This document shows positions 46,315 through 58,200 of a stretch of 64,000 nucleotides of DNA, piece after piece. Below the pieces are notes generated by a model, which made no database searches, had not been told where the DNA came from, and saw nothing but the letters and a program-made list of their open reading frames with translations. Position numbers and translations under genes: made by a program. The stretch spans positions 253,072,124 to 253,136,123 of the forward strand of contig NC_061514.1 of assembly GCF_022539505.1 (NCBI RefSeq). Reading direction: 5' to 3'. Source of the DNA: Lolium rigidum. Its lineage: Eukaryota > Streptophyta > Magnoliopsida > Poales > Poaceae. Numbering within the stretch: the first letter of the stretch is position 1; each line of letters begins with the position of its first letter.

Positions 46315-48375
46315 CGTTTGATTATCAGCAAACACCCCTGTGGCAGTCTCGTCGCCGCAACTCGCAGTCCCCGTATCTGCCATGTAGGGGCTCGGTCTGC
46401 TGTCGCTGCGGCCCCTCGAGCTTCCGCCCTTTCTCCCCATGGCCGCGACGGCGGCCTCCCTAGCCTCGCTGCCCTCGGCTGCCGCTCTTGCTGCAGCACT
46501 CGCTCGTCGCTCGTCGCGGCTACCTACTGCAGGAAGATTTCGCAAGGAGAATGCCGGCCAGGTCGTCTCGGGCGCGGCCGTTTCCGGGTCTTCTTCGGCG
46601 ACGCTCCCTCCTCCCCTGCCGCAGGAAAGGCAGGTGCGGGAGCTGTGCTCTCGACCGCCGCCCCTCCCGTCCGGGCTACCTGCGGCCTTGGTGTCTGCCC
46701 CGTCGCCGACCGGCGAGTTGCTGCCGCTGCCTTGTGCAGCCCCGTCTTGGTCTTCCGCAGTTGATGCCGCTGTTTTCGATGATGAGGAAGATGAAGAGGA
46801 GCTCGCCCCTCGGTCGCCACCGCCTTCTTCGACTCCACCGCGCCTCCTTGTCTGCCCCGTCCAGGTTGGCGGTGGGTGTGTGGAGGCCCGCCCCGTCCAT
46901 GTGGCGCCTGCCCCTGCGCCCGTGGTTGCAGCCCCCGTTGCAGTCGATGTCGATGAGGTCGAAGAAGTGCTCGCCCCGCCGACGGCGCGGCCTGCTGCTG
47001 ACGACGGTGAGGCCGGTGAAGGGGCGCTGCCACTTGCTGCCGCGCCCTGGCTTGCTTCTTGGGTGTCCGCTGCGGACAACGACGATGAGGACGGCGAAGA
47101 TGAATTGGTTCCCCGGACGCCGCCGGCCTCCTTCGATGGTGCTGTTGACAAGGTTGTTCGCAAGGAGGTGGAATGTGTGGTGGACGAGCGTGATGGCTGG
47201 CAGGAGGTGATGCCGCGGCGCGGCCCGCGCCGCTCGGCTCTGCCAGCCCCGCCTTTTGTTCGCCGTGCTATCCCTGCTTGGCTCAGGGGTAGATGTTGCA
47301 GGTGCCTCGCTCGTGGTCACCGTGCCGTGGTCTGTTGTGACCCCTTCAAGTGCTCTCGATGCCTCGAGGACGGTCATTGGGCACGTGACTGCCGTAACGC
47401 TTGACGTCCTCTCAGCTTGTTGGAAAGCCCTGTCGTGTCGCCACCTCGCCATGCGAAGGCTCCTCGTCGGGCCCAGGTTGAGGTCTCGCTCTCGTCCGAT
47501 GTGCCTCGTCGCCGGTCCTGGGCGTCAGTTGTTTCTGTTCCTATTGGTTCTTTGGCCCCAAAGGACATGCAATGCGCATTGGAGAAGCAGACGGAGTTAT
47601 TTCAGGAGGCCGCCCGTCCTCTTCACGAGGCCATTGTCTCCTTGCACGGCTGGATGTTAGCGATTGGAGGCTTTCTGGAGCGAGCGGAAGCTGCGTTGGG
47701 TAGGCTCTCTGGGATGCCTGCCGATCCTGTGGCTCTGCCTGATGTTGGCAAAGTGGGTGCGAGTGGAGTGGGCCTTCATGGCTGTTTCTCTCCTCGTGCT
47801 AGGGCGAGCTCGGCTCCGGTCTTGCATATCATGCCCGAGCTTCGGAGTTGTGTAGTGGTGTGCTTACGCCTCCTTCCGTCGAGGAAGTGAGGCCCGGCTC
47901 GCATGGGTTCTCGGATGTGGCTTCACCGCTGTGTCAGGCACCCGGCTTTGAGAAGTCTGGTGTTGATGACGCTGCAGTGTCTCCCTCGCCTGAGTCTGGA
48001 ATGCAGGTGGTTCCTATTGGTGATGGAGTTGCCAAGTCCGGGCTATTACCAACGGTGCCCGGAGCTGTCGTCGCCAGAGAGGTTTGCGATTTTCTCGCCA
48101 CCTTGGCTGTTGCCTTCCCTGGATCCGCAGTTGGTTGACAGGTGCCTCCCAATATCGTGGCATGTCTTTTTTGGTGTGGTGTTGGAGTGTCGTGCTCGAC
48201 TGTTTGTTAGTGTTGCCTTGAGTTCTCTGTTAAGTTTGGTTGTGGACGGGTGTGGGCGTGGTGTTTGTGTGAGCTTGTTCATGTAGGTTTTTGCCCGGTT
48301 TTCTCCTAAAAACTGGGCACCTTCTTCTTAATTAATGAATGAGGCAAAGCTTTTGCCTCTGTTTCAAAAAAAAAA
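46315..48375 (+). mobile_element. Internally deleted LINE carrying ORF1
   Basis: The 3' end (gcccggttttctcctaaaaa ... cttaattaatgaatgaggcaa ... gtttcaaaaaaaaaa) matches the 3' end of the element at 1196-2608 and identifies the family. The poly(A) ends at 48375. The 5' border is approximate: gaatttacgtatacat near 46300 weakly resembles gaatatacaatacat after the poly(A) and might be an aged target duplication. Confidence 0.65.
46439..48138 (+). pseudogene. LINE ORF1 (gag-like, two zinc knuckles), broken
   Basis: The frame opening at 46439 (MAATAASLASLPS) runs to a TGA at 47402-47404. It is Ala/Pro-rich with acidic patches (DDEEDEEE, DNDDEDGEDE) and ends with two CX2CX4HX4C zinc knuckles, CCRCLARGHRAVVC and CSRCLEDGHWARDC, the pattern of plant L1-type ORF1 RNA-binding proteins. 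The same frame continues after the stop to 47890 (KDMQCALEKQTELF...), and the rest shifts to another frame at 47848-48138. No reverse transcriptase follows; the 3' tail comes directly. So this is an ORF1-only, internally deleted LINE. Confidence 0.72.
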
Positions 48376-49320
48376 GAATATACAATACATATTGCGTAAT
48401 CAACCCCTTATCTGCTTGATAATTGGTACTTGCCGATCTTGTGATTCCGCATCATGAAGGCATGCCACGCCAGGTCACCTTCTAGGACCGGTGACATGAT
48501 ATGATGAGATGGATGGGGGCAGCGTTTTGGCTCCCGAGTCTAGCTACTCCTGAAATCTGTACCAACAAACGTACTATCTAGATCTGTGCCAAAAGCACTT
48601 TCGTGTCAGATACGTGCCTGCAAAAATTGGTGTACTGTTGAATGGCTGGATGGGAATTTTGAATCGGCCGTTAGTGTGGAGCTGACCAAACTGCCGGATG
48701 GACATGGACTGGTGGTCTAGGTTTTATGTAGATGGATGGATTGTCGACCTTTTATTTAATATACATGCAGGAGGACTGCTAGCATGTGGATCCAAATATG
48801 CATGTGCGCCTCTAAGGAACTAGCTTAGATGCACAACATTCTCTTTTTGGGATGTTGTTCCCACACTGGTACCTTCACCGAGCCCTATAAAAAGTCCCCC
48901 AAACTTCAGGAATTCAACGTGGTGTTGTTATTGAAGAGGCGCCGGCGATCCCGATCGAAGCCCTTCGCATAGGGATCCTTTCGGGCGCGCCGGTCGGCGC
49001 TTTTATAGGGCTCCAGAACATGCCAACGCTTTTTGGGGAGTGTCGGTGTGGATGATTTCTCTCACTATGATCCCAATAGAGCTCTTGGGAGCGTCGGTGG
49101 AGATGCTCTTATGCATATGCGCTTGTATGTTGCAGCTTGTCGAGCACGCCGACAACGACACGCCGTCGTGGGCAGCGCCAAGCGGGTCTAAGGATGAACT
49201 GCCAATTTGAGTGTGATGTACGCCGCAGGATACACGTCTCCTCAAGTCTTCAATTCTTCACGTATATATACGAGAGCGCGATCGGCCGCCGGTACCCCGA
49301 CCCTTGCGTCGCTCCTGAGC
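48376..49320. other. Unassigned sequence with a TATA-like motif
   Basis: A TATA-like CCTATAAAAAG is at 48885-48895 and a CTTTTATAGGGC at 49000-49011, but no credible coding frame follows either. No other feature seen. Confidence 0.35.
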
Positions 49321-49329
49321 AACTCGAAG

Positions 49330-50862
49330 GAAATCTAGCCCCCACCTAGAGCCCCCCATCTAGGCCCCTCGCCGTCGCTACCACCGGCCTCATCGCGGTG
49401 GCGGTGGGTCCCGTCTCCAAAGGAGGTGTGGGTGAGTAGCGATGAACACGGAGTGCAGCTCTCAGGCACAAAGTTGTGTGACGAGGCCATGCTCAAATGC
49501 ATGGTGTCGTCGATGGCTCAGAGGCGGGGGCAGACGCAACCTTGCGGCGGGACGAGCGAGTCGACCGGCGACAAGATGGAAACAAACGATGACCTCAGAT
49601 ACGGTGGAGGCCACACAGGTCCGCTCGGGCCTGATCTAGGCTCCGTGGGCAGTGGCATCTGCACGTGGCCGTCACCCAGTTGGTGCACCACGCCGCTGTT
49701 TCTTCCTTGACGACATTGAGGATTGCCGGCAAATCTACGGGGCTCCCAACAGAGCCTTGGCGGCAAAGATCTGGTGGTTCTGGCCAATGGTCTCGCACCT
49801 GTCCTACTACGCGAGTGGAGGGGGGGTGGCTCGACGGACTTTGGTCTGCTCTGGCTCCGTTTATCGGAGCAACGACTTCGGGTGGTGGCGGTTGATCTCT
49901 TCGTTTGGAGAGGTCAGCTAGTTTTCATGGCAGGCTATGGGGCATCCAACTGTGGTGTGGCTCTGGGCCCCGACACCTAGTTCTGCATGTGGTAGCGGTG
50001 TTCTCATCGGGCGGATGGGCCTGGCGAGCGTCGGGCATGGTTGGGTTGTGGTGGTTCGATTGGCCAGGTTCATGTGGTGGTTGAGATACAATCTTGGGCT
50101 AAGGCCTTGGTCCCAGCTTGTGGAAAAGGTCAGACGATGGTGGAACTTGTTAGCGCCGCTACCATCTTGAAGGCATCGGTGACGCAGTTGTCCGCTCCTC
50201 CACTTTGGAGAACTCCGGGGCAAACTTCAGATCCCGCCGGGGATCGGACGAGGGTGGCGTCTCACACCACTCACCTCTTGGGCCTCGTTATTGGAGTCAG
50301 TACCAATTGGAGGGACATGCGGAAGATGGAGGTGGTGCTTGTACGTCGAGGTGGCGGCATCGGGAACCATGGTGGGTAGAAACATAGGATGTTCTGTGTC
50401 GCTAGTGTGGCAACATTCTCGGCTCGGCCGACACGCCTTAGAGGAGTTTGGGCTTTTAGGCTGGCGCAACACCCCCTGATGTTGGTGCGGCAACCGGGTC
50501 TGCGAGCGGTTTACCATGTGCAACATGTGTTGCGGGTGGCTGAGTCATCCGACGTCATGACTCAAGTGCGAGCGGTTTGCTAGGTGTGATAGAGCTGCTG
50601 GATGTCGGGGCGGCGGCCCCAAAGTTTTATACGTGTGGAGTGCTCCTCGGAAGGTTTAACTTCTTCTTCATTCGAGTGTTCTTTGTCTGCTCCTCCCATA
50701 GAAGTCACGTCATCTTCTCTCCGGTTGTGGTGTTTGGCTCGGTTGTGTGGGCATGGCCCCATATCGAGTTGATTTTGTTGTAAGACTTTTGCCTAGTTTT
50801 TTATTAATTAACTGGGTACTTTTTCTTCGTAATTAATAGAAAAAGGTAAAAAAACATTTTTC
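49330..50862 (+). mobile_element. Old non-autonomous LINE-type retroposon
   Basis: This GC-rich, ORF-poor stretch ends gcctagttttttattaatta-actgggtacttttt ... aattaatagaaaaagg followed by an A-run at 50849-50855, a diverged version of the 3' tails at 2535-2608 and 48295-48375. Inside, tcttgaaggcatcggtgac near 50165 parallels cttgaaggcatcgccgagg near 1919 of the first element. No target duplication found; the left border is approximate. Confidence 0.55.
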
Positions 50863-51354
50863 TTCCTTCCAAAAATTATACGCCAGCTCCAAGAACCGTG
50901 TGTTCTTCAATTCTTCACTTGCTCGTATGACCGCCTGGGCTATGCTCCCACGAGCTCCAATCTGGTGACGCCTCCACGAGGGTAGGAACCGTGACAAACC
51001 AAATAGAGACGCGACAGTCTTGACGGTGTGTGCCGTTTGTTCCGGCCAGGACCAGCGGAAGCATAGATTAAATGCTTGCAGCTGCTTCACATGTACACTG
51101 TTTATAAAGCACAGCCTACTCCAGAATACAACTACAAATACAACGAATCTTTCTGAGGTGGAAGCCAATGGTTGGTCCCCGTAACGGGAGCATCTGGACC
51201 TGGGTTCCAAAACGAGTTTCCCGAGATGGATGTGGAACTCAGTTCAGAAACTTCCTCGACGAAAGAGCACGGAAATCACCTAAAAAGAGCACGGGGATGT
51301 GAAGACATGCCTGTTAGCTTCGTTTGTTGTATTATCTGAATCTGATAGATAGTG
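50863..51354. other. Unassigned sequence
   Basis: A minus-strand open frame at 50833-51210 has no recognisable motif and overlaps the retroposon tail. I do not call it a gene. Confidence 0.35.
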
Positions 51355-51443
51355 CTCCCTTTGTTCCGTAATATAGATGTTAATATAACTAATATGCTCA
51401 TATATTAGTTGTAATAACATTTCATATTACGAGATGGAGGAAG
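51355..51443. mobile_element. Stowaway-like MITE
   Basis: Left CTCCCTTTGTTCCGTAATATAGATG and right TATTACGAGATGGAGGAAG form degenerate Stowaway inverted repeats around an 89-bp element with a central palindrome (aactaatatgctcatatattagtt). TA is seen on the right only. Confidence 0.65.
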
Positions 51444-51454
51444 TATTTCGTGGT

Positions 51455-52396
51455 CCAGTTTGATGGCGAGGCTTTCGCCTTTGCAGGGGTGGCATATTGA
51501 CTTCCGCCGAGGCTTGGGAGCCCACGAGAGGGTGGATCTGAACACCATCCTTGTTGGGGTTACGGGCTTCCACCTCTCGGAGGGGCAGGACGTTATCTTA
51601 TGGGCGCTAGAACATTCTGGGAAGTTTTCGGTTAAATCCCTTTACCGAAAACTATGTCAGGGGACTCCCAGGAAACATTTTAGCGACATCTGAAGGTGGT
51701 TGTCCCGATGAAGGTTCACATCTTTCTGTGGTAGCTGGTGCGGAAACGCCTGCCTTCCAATGACAACATTCACCGCAGACGTGGTCCATCGACGGGGCAA
51801 TGTGCCTTGTGTGCGGAGGCTGAGGACACCGCTCACATCTTCTTCTTGTGTCCTTTAGCTAAGTTTATGTGGAGTGCGGTTAGGGAACTGTTAGCATGCT
51901 CCTGGAACCCGACTTGCTTTGCGAAAATGTATAGACTTCTGGACGATCTATCCGGACAGACCAAGCGGGTAGCCTGGATTGAAAGGATCTTCCCCTCCTA
52001 GCCAGCTGGACGGTCTGTATAAAATGCTAATCTATCTAAAGGTTTGGAGGCCAGTGGCTAGGAAACGAGACCGGGAGGCGTTGTAGCAGGCGATTGGTAG
52101 GCTTCGCACGCTCCATGCCAACATCAGAGACCGCGTGGATTGACTGACGACGGCTCCGTCCTATCTTTGTTGGTGTTCCTCTTTGCCCATTAGCATAGTC
52201 AGGAGTTGCGTTGGGACGCAACTTCTTGGGTGTGTGTTGGTGGAGGTGTCATACCAGTACTCTAGTGTATGTGTATAGTATGTGTTTCTGTTCGCCCGGA
52301 GGGCGAGTGTTTCATGTTATGTGGTTTGCTACTCGTTCTATGTACTCTGCCGATTGTGATTAATTTAAAGCTGGGCTCGTCTTGAGCCTTTCTTCT
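51455..52396 (+). pseudogene. LINE reverse transcriptase C-terminus (zf-RVT), 5'-truncated
   Basis: Two frames together give the C-terminal part of a plant LINE ORF2: GWHIDFRRGLGAHE, DVILWALEHSGKFSVKSLYRKL, then after a frameshift and stop near 51691 VPMKVHIFL, RKRLPSNDNIHRR and CALCAEAEDTAHIFFLCPLAKFMW, the zf-RVT domain with its CX2C...H...C arrangement. The following sequence (ARKRDREAL.QAIGRLRTLHANI) is the usual LINE C-terminal end. The 3' tail ends ctttcttctaaaaaaaa at about 52396. It is not functional. Confidence 0.78.
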
Positions 52397-52815
52397 AAAA
52401 AAAATGTGAAATGATAGCAAGGGCTTCTTATGAAAGGAAGTCTTATTACGTCATAGTCATCTCCTCTGCCACATCAGGAACTGCGGCTGGCAAGGCAAGC
52501 TACTCGACCGGTGGATCTTATGCCTGGTAAAATTTGTGGCTTAAACTTCTCAATAAATGGCTTTATTTTCTTTACTCACATTAACAAGAACGAAAGCAAA
52601 TTCGGGAGAAACAGCAATTCAATTCTTTTTTTACTTCATGGTTCGAGTTTATTGTTCGAATTTTTTGGAAGAAGGTCTAAAATGTCCCATAACGTATTTG
52701 TGCGTACCTGCTCAACTGATATTGATTTATCTTATGTTTCTTTTGTGTAAACCCGAGCACAAAAGGAACTCTGATCACCATAGGTTTGCTAAGGGCTTGT
52801 TTCTTAGATTTTTTT
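52397..52815. other. Unassigned sequence
   Basis: AT-rich, with no recognisable gene or repeat border. Confidence 0.35.
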
Positions 52816-54150
52816 TAAAAAAATAGGAGGCTCAAAGAGCCCGAATTTAAATTAATAAGGCTATGAACGGCCAGAGTGGGTAACCAGCTTAGCTTACAGA
52901 CACAACACAATACAACACAACACGCAAAAAAGAACGACATTCAAAAAGAGAAGAACAAAACTACTGCAAGCATGCTAAGAATAGATAGATGCGGATCAGT
53001 GCTTGAAGTCATCATCCAAGTCGTTGACGAGTTTGAATGTCACTGTCACATACCCCTCAAGATTCCGGAATCATCACCAAACCAGTTACACCAATGCAAC
53101 CACAGACGGGCAGGGACCTGCAACAAGCACCAAGAGAACTACGCAGATCATGGGATCCTAATACAAAACCCCTAGGGAAGGAACGACACGAAGTTGACGC
53201 CGTTGCACGGCCCAGATAGGGTCTAGGTTTTCACCCGGAGAAACCATATCAAATGGGAAAGAAGAACAAGGCTCATCGAAGATGCTTCCAAGAAGGGGAC
53301 TGGTGCTCCAGAGCATCGTCATCGGCGATGGGTAAACAAAGCAAGGATTTCGCCCGAGCACTCGGACTTCCACAAATCAGCCATTCCAAACGATAATTTC
53401 AGAATCACCACCACTATCCTCGGGACCACCCACCCTAGGAGGCCAAACGAGAGCGGTTGAGGGATGCTGGAAACGAGTACATAACCGAGCGAATGTTGTA
53501 TCTACGATCAAGTGGTGAACTCACCAGGAAATAGCCGCATCGCCAAAGAGACATCGAAGAATAGGAAAGGAGGGACTTTTTTTTATCTCGGGATTGAAAG
53601 GAACCGGACACGAGTGGAAGCAGCTGGACGAACTCACCACCACCGGGAAGAAAACACGAGAGGGGAAGGGGCACCAAGGAGCCTCTGCTCTAGTCCCATC
53701 GGCTACGGGTCACCCCAACCGTAAGCACATTTACCTTTAGACAAACGATGTTCCCCACCGGCGTACCGCCGACATCGAAGGCTAGCCGACACTCACCACG
53801 CTCCACACGCTGGCTACCAACAATTCATTCGGCTGAATGGACCACCCTTAGACCACGGAGTTGGACCCGAAGCCACCAGATCTTGGACCCATGGTGGCCT
53901 ATCCAGTAGCAAGAGGACGAGTTCAAGGAGCGGTACCACGCCAAGCCATGGCATCCGCCGCCGGCCCCATGAGCACCTGACCGGCGTCCGACGGGGACCC
54001 CTATCTCGTCGATCAGAGGCATGTTCAGTTGAGCTCCTGGGACCCTGGCCTCCAGATGTATCGAAGTCGAGTGCTCCACCGCCGCCAGCGCCCGCGTCTG
54101 AGACGGCCAAACGAACCCCACCTGGGCTCGAGGACACAGACTCACACCAC
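52816..54150 (-). mobile_element. Probable minus-strand retroposon remnant
   Basis: On the minus strand it ends ...gccttattaatttaaattcg ... cctattttttt, with an A/T-rich tail at 52810-52826, which fits a 3' end of a LINE-type element pointing left. The body is ORF-poor, moderately GC-rich and contains many short decayed frames. The right border is placed where the next element's terminal repeat begins and is approximate. Confidence 0.4.
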
Positions 54151-54153
54151 TAT

Positions 54154-55261
54154 GGGCGCGTTTGGTAGGCTGCATGCCCCTTGGCTCGCATCGGCCAAGC
54201 TTTTTTCGGCCTGTTTGGTTACCTGGCTGAGGCCGCGTTCTTGCTTGAACCACTTCTCAAAGCATCCTCGAGCCAGGCCCTGGATGAACGCCTGGTTCGT
54301 TCGTTTCTAGCGAGCCACCTCCGTTTCCGCAGAAGTGGAGAATGCGGCGTCCTTGCAGAGCCACCATGGGAGATGGCGGGAGCTCGCGCGGGACGGCGAA
54401 ATCTCGGCGGGATGAATTCGGTCACCGCGCTTCAATTTTTGCCAATATATATAGGGGTGGCTCTCTCACCGGCAAATCCAAATCCCCCATTTCCCCCCAT
54501 TTCGAGCCCATCCGCCGTTCCCGATCTAGCGACATGGCCGGCTCTACCTCACCCGCACGCAGGGTCGGAGAGGCTTGCGGTGGCGACGGCGACTGTGGCG
54601 GTGGCTACTGGCCGCGGATGGTCATCTTCTTCCTCTGCGTCGATGATTTCGGTTGTGGTAAGCTTCTGCAAAACCTAGCCTTAGATCTAGATCTTTTGGG
54701 TACACAAGCGGGGTCTGAACGAATCCATTGTAGGACATTCCTTCGTCGCCGGTGGAGGTTGTGGAGGTTGTCCAGGTTGCATCTGAATCTACGACGGGGA
54801 CCATTGTCGCCGTTGACTCTTCCACTGGGACGGTGATGCTTCCTGCATCTTCGCCAGGGTCCCATGCTTCCCCGACCTCGGTGCTGCATGTGGCTCCTTT
54901 GACTGTAAGGCCGCTCTTACTTATCTCGCTGTTCATTGATGTGGTAGTGGTAGTTCATTGATCTGCAAGTGTTTGTCATGTAGGCGATCATACCTTTGGG
55001 CTCCCATGATTTGTCTGCGCCTACTGTGAATGCTCAGCCATGTCTGATTGCAAGCAAACCAGCCATGGTTTGGAAACCTAAGCTATCAGAGTTTGTGCTG
55101 AATCGGTTGGTTCAGCTCGTCCGTAGCGGCGTCTACTTCAATATGAGATTCAAGGAGTAGCAGATGAAGAAGGTAGCCGTGGATGTTCTTGCATTCGCCG
55201 GCGTACATGTCACCACTCTTTAGTTGTACAACTACATCAGAAACTGGAGGACGAAGTGGAG
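54154..55261 (+). pseudogene. Truncated Myb/SANT-like gene, possibly Harbinger ORF1
   Basis: Three putative exons join in frame: one ending at 54657 (...SSSASMISVV), 54734-54904 (DIPSSPVEVVEVVQVASES...) and from 54984 (AIIPLGSHDLSAP...). The last exon leads into VWKPKLSEFVLNRLVQLVRSG...RFKE, which resembles the start of the Myb/SANT-like domain of PIF/Harbinger ORF1 and related plant proteins (W-x-P/E ... F ... L ... V ... G ... F). In-frame stops at 55158-55160 and 55221-55223, and truncation by an LTR at 55262, make it a pseudogene. A TATA-like TATATATAGG lies at about 54449-54458. The sequence gggcgcgtttggtagg at 54154 could be the element's terminal repeat. The family call is tentative. 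Confidence 0.45.
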
Positions 55262-58200
55262 TGTAATATCCCATGTAATGGGGTTACAAAAATAGAGGAA
55301 ACAGATGTGTGCATTGCATTCATGCATAGAAAATCCGGGGAATTTTCGCGCTTAAAAGTAAAACAGTCACAGTAACTAAAGTTTCACTTGACCTTGGTGG
55401 AATTGAACTAGCTCATCAAGTCAAGCGCTATAAACCTCAATGTGACTTTGTTAAAACCTTGTTTTGGGTAGAGATGATTTGATCTAAGGGGTTAGATCAA
55501 ATGGAACTAATAATCAACACAACAACACTTTACTCAGTGATCAATTGCTTGATCTTATTAAAGATCATAACATGGTAATCTTTGCCATAACATATGAACA
55601 TCTATTTAACTATAAATCAGGTAACAATAAAATGGAGAACTATTCTAGACTTATCTTTTCCATGTCTTAAACTAATCTTTGATTCTACCATGAACCTCAT
55701 GGTATTCATATTACTTCATTCTTGGAAACATAACAAGGAGATCCACTCTAGAAATATATATATCCTTCTCTATTCCATATTATTGTACATCAAACCTAGA
55801 GAGGTGAGAGTTCTATAATAATTATTAGAGAAGCAATAACAAACCTTGAGCTAAACCTTGGATATACACCCAAGTATTCAAATCATCATCTTTAAGAGGA
55901 ACCCTAGGATATTATTCAAGACATTCCTAGAGAGAGAAACCATTTATGTTAAACATAGATATTGATGATCACATCAATCCCTATGGAGCCTAACCTTAAG
56001 TTAGTATTAAAGTCCTTCCCAAAATGAGAGAGACCATTCATACCAATTCCAGCCTTACTTAGTAAGGAATCAAGGACAACCTTTGAACTAAAGTATTAGG
56101 AGGTAAACCATTTCATCTTAGAGTGGTGAGATAACCAAATATCAGATAGAATAAGACCATATCCCTGAGTTGATAAAATAAGGATAAGACTAATCCAACT
56201 AAGCTAGACAATTGAATCCCTAGCCTAGATACCTAAGGAAATAATAAAAGTACACCATAAACCTAGAATAACTATCCCTATATGAGAGAGCTCAAGCTAT
56301 GGTGTTACACTCAAGTTAGTGAGGCACACTTGGAGTTGAGGGAAAGAACTATCCATATAACCAGGTGATTATATCATCATTCCCTGGAAAGAACCCTAAG
56401 TAATATCTCAGGCATTCTCTTGGGATATAAACTAATGAGGCAACCATAGTAGTCCCATTCAAGAAGGTAGATCAGGAGTACTATACCTTAGTTGATCAAG
56501 ACAATGCTTGATCATAGAAGTGAGAAACCCAATTAATGAGAGATACCTTAGGAAGCCAAACCTTGATCATTATAAAGTGAGTGATAATCATAAACCCTAA
56601 GAACTTGAGGTAGATATATTAAGAACAAGTTGATCATGCCTAATCCATGATCATGCATGCTCTTGAGGTATGTGAGGATAAGTTAAATCCTAATAGGATG
56701 AGTAGATATTACTCACCACATGAAATCATAGGGAGGTAACTAGTAAGCAACCCTAAGCTTATATCCTAACCTTAACTTGTGAATCACTTGGTGATCATAA
56801 GTAGAATCTTACCCCATCTATTTTTCATTCATTCATCAAGTAAAGAACCTAAGAAAAACCTTAGAGTTAAATTCTATACTTTATATGGTGAGACACCATA
56901 CATCCATATGACCAAAGTTAACTATAAAAAGAACTATAACCAATGTAGTCATTTTAATGATAAATTGAGGATATAATAGAAATCTATTGGTATAAGGTAA
57001 AACCAATTATCAAGTCCTTAGTAATTAAAGGAGAACAGAAACAATTAAGCAACTAACCATATTACCTTGGGTAGGGGAGATTAAACCCTAGCAAATGCAA
57101 TATGATGTCACCTCAACTCTACAAAACTAGAAGTATATCTCAACCCTAGTTTATGCATCACTATGGTGATCATAATTATAAAACTAGACCATAATTGAGA
57201 TTTGAACCAAGTACCATTAGGTGAATTTAATTAGAACCTTAGAATTGCTCACTAGTTAAAGCTTATGCTTAAATATGGAACTTAAGAATAACCTAGTGCT
57301 AAACCATTTGATTAAACCCATGGTGGTGATCAACTACTTACCTTTGTAACCAAGACCAAGCCATTATGGGGACAATATCTACTTTAGACAGTTTCTAAAT
57401 AAAAGAGTTAACCTTGAAAGGGAGTTATAAGAGAATTTACAAAACTATAATACCTAGGTGACCACATAAAATAATATGCAAGTGAAACCAACTCTAAAAT
57501 AAGAAATCAAGACCTCATAATAATATTTAAAATGTTTTGGGAAGCAATTCTCCACTCTAAATAATTCCAAAAAAGAGTTGTATTGCAGAAAAGAAAAGGA
57601 ATTTTAAAGAACACACAAACTCATGGCTAAATTGAAATTTAAATAGAACTCACAAGGATACAAGTAAAATCATGCATTACACATGAGTTTGGACAATGGA
57701 ATCATGCAATGATCATTAGTGTTAAGTCCTAATTAAAAATAGGTATAAACATCTGAAAGCATAATTGAATTCAAATATGAATTCAAAATAGAATTATAAA
57801 ACCAGAATTCAAAACAAGGATTAAAACAGAAAATAAATAAAAGAAATAAAGGAGAGAAGGCTTACCTGGACCTACCAGACCGCAGCAGCCCAGCAACTGG
57901 CCCAGCAGGAGTCCACCAACTCGATCCAAACCGCAACCCAAAGCCAGCCCAATACCCTTCGTCTAAAAATATCGAGGACGAGCTCGTCCTCATCCTCTCC
58001 TCGCGCATGGACGACAGCACTGCGGCGTTCTCCTCTTCTCCTCTCTCGTTGGCGATCCCTACTTCCTCGACGACGTGACGAGGCTCGTTTCAGCGCCTAT
58101 AAAAACCCCAGCATGAACTCTAGCTCGGTTTTCTTCCTCCTCTGCTCAATTTCACCCTAGGCCGAAACCCTACCCGACCAGACTCCGACTATCGCAGCCG

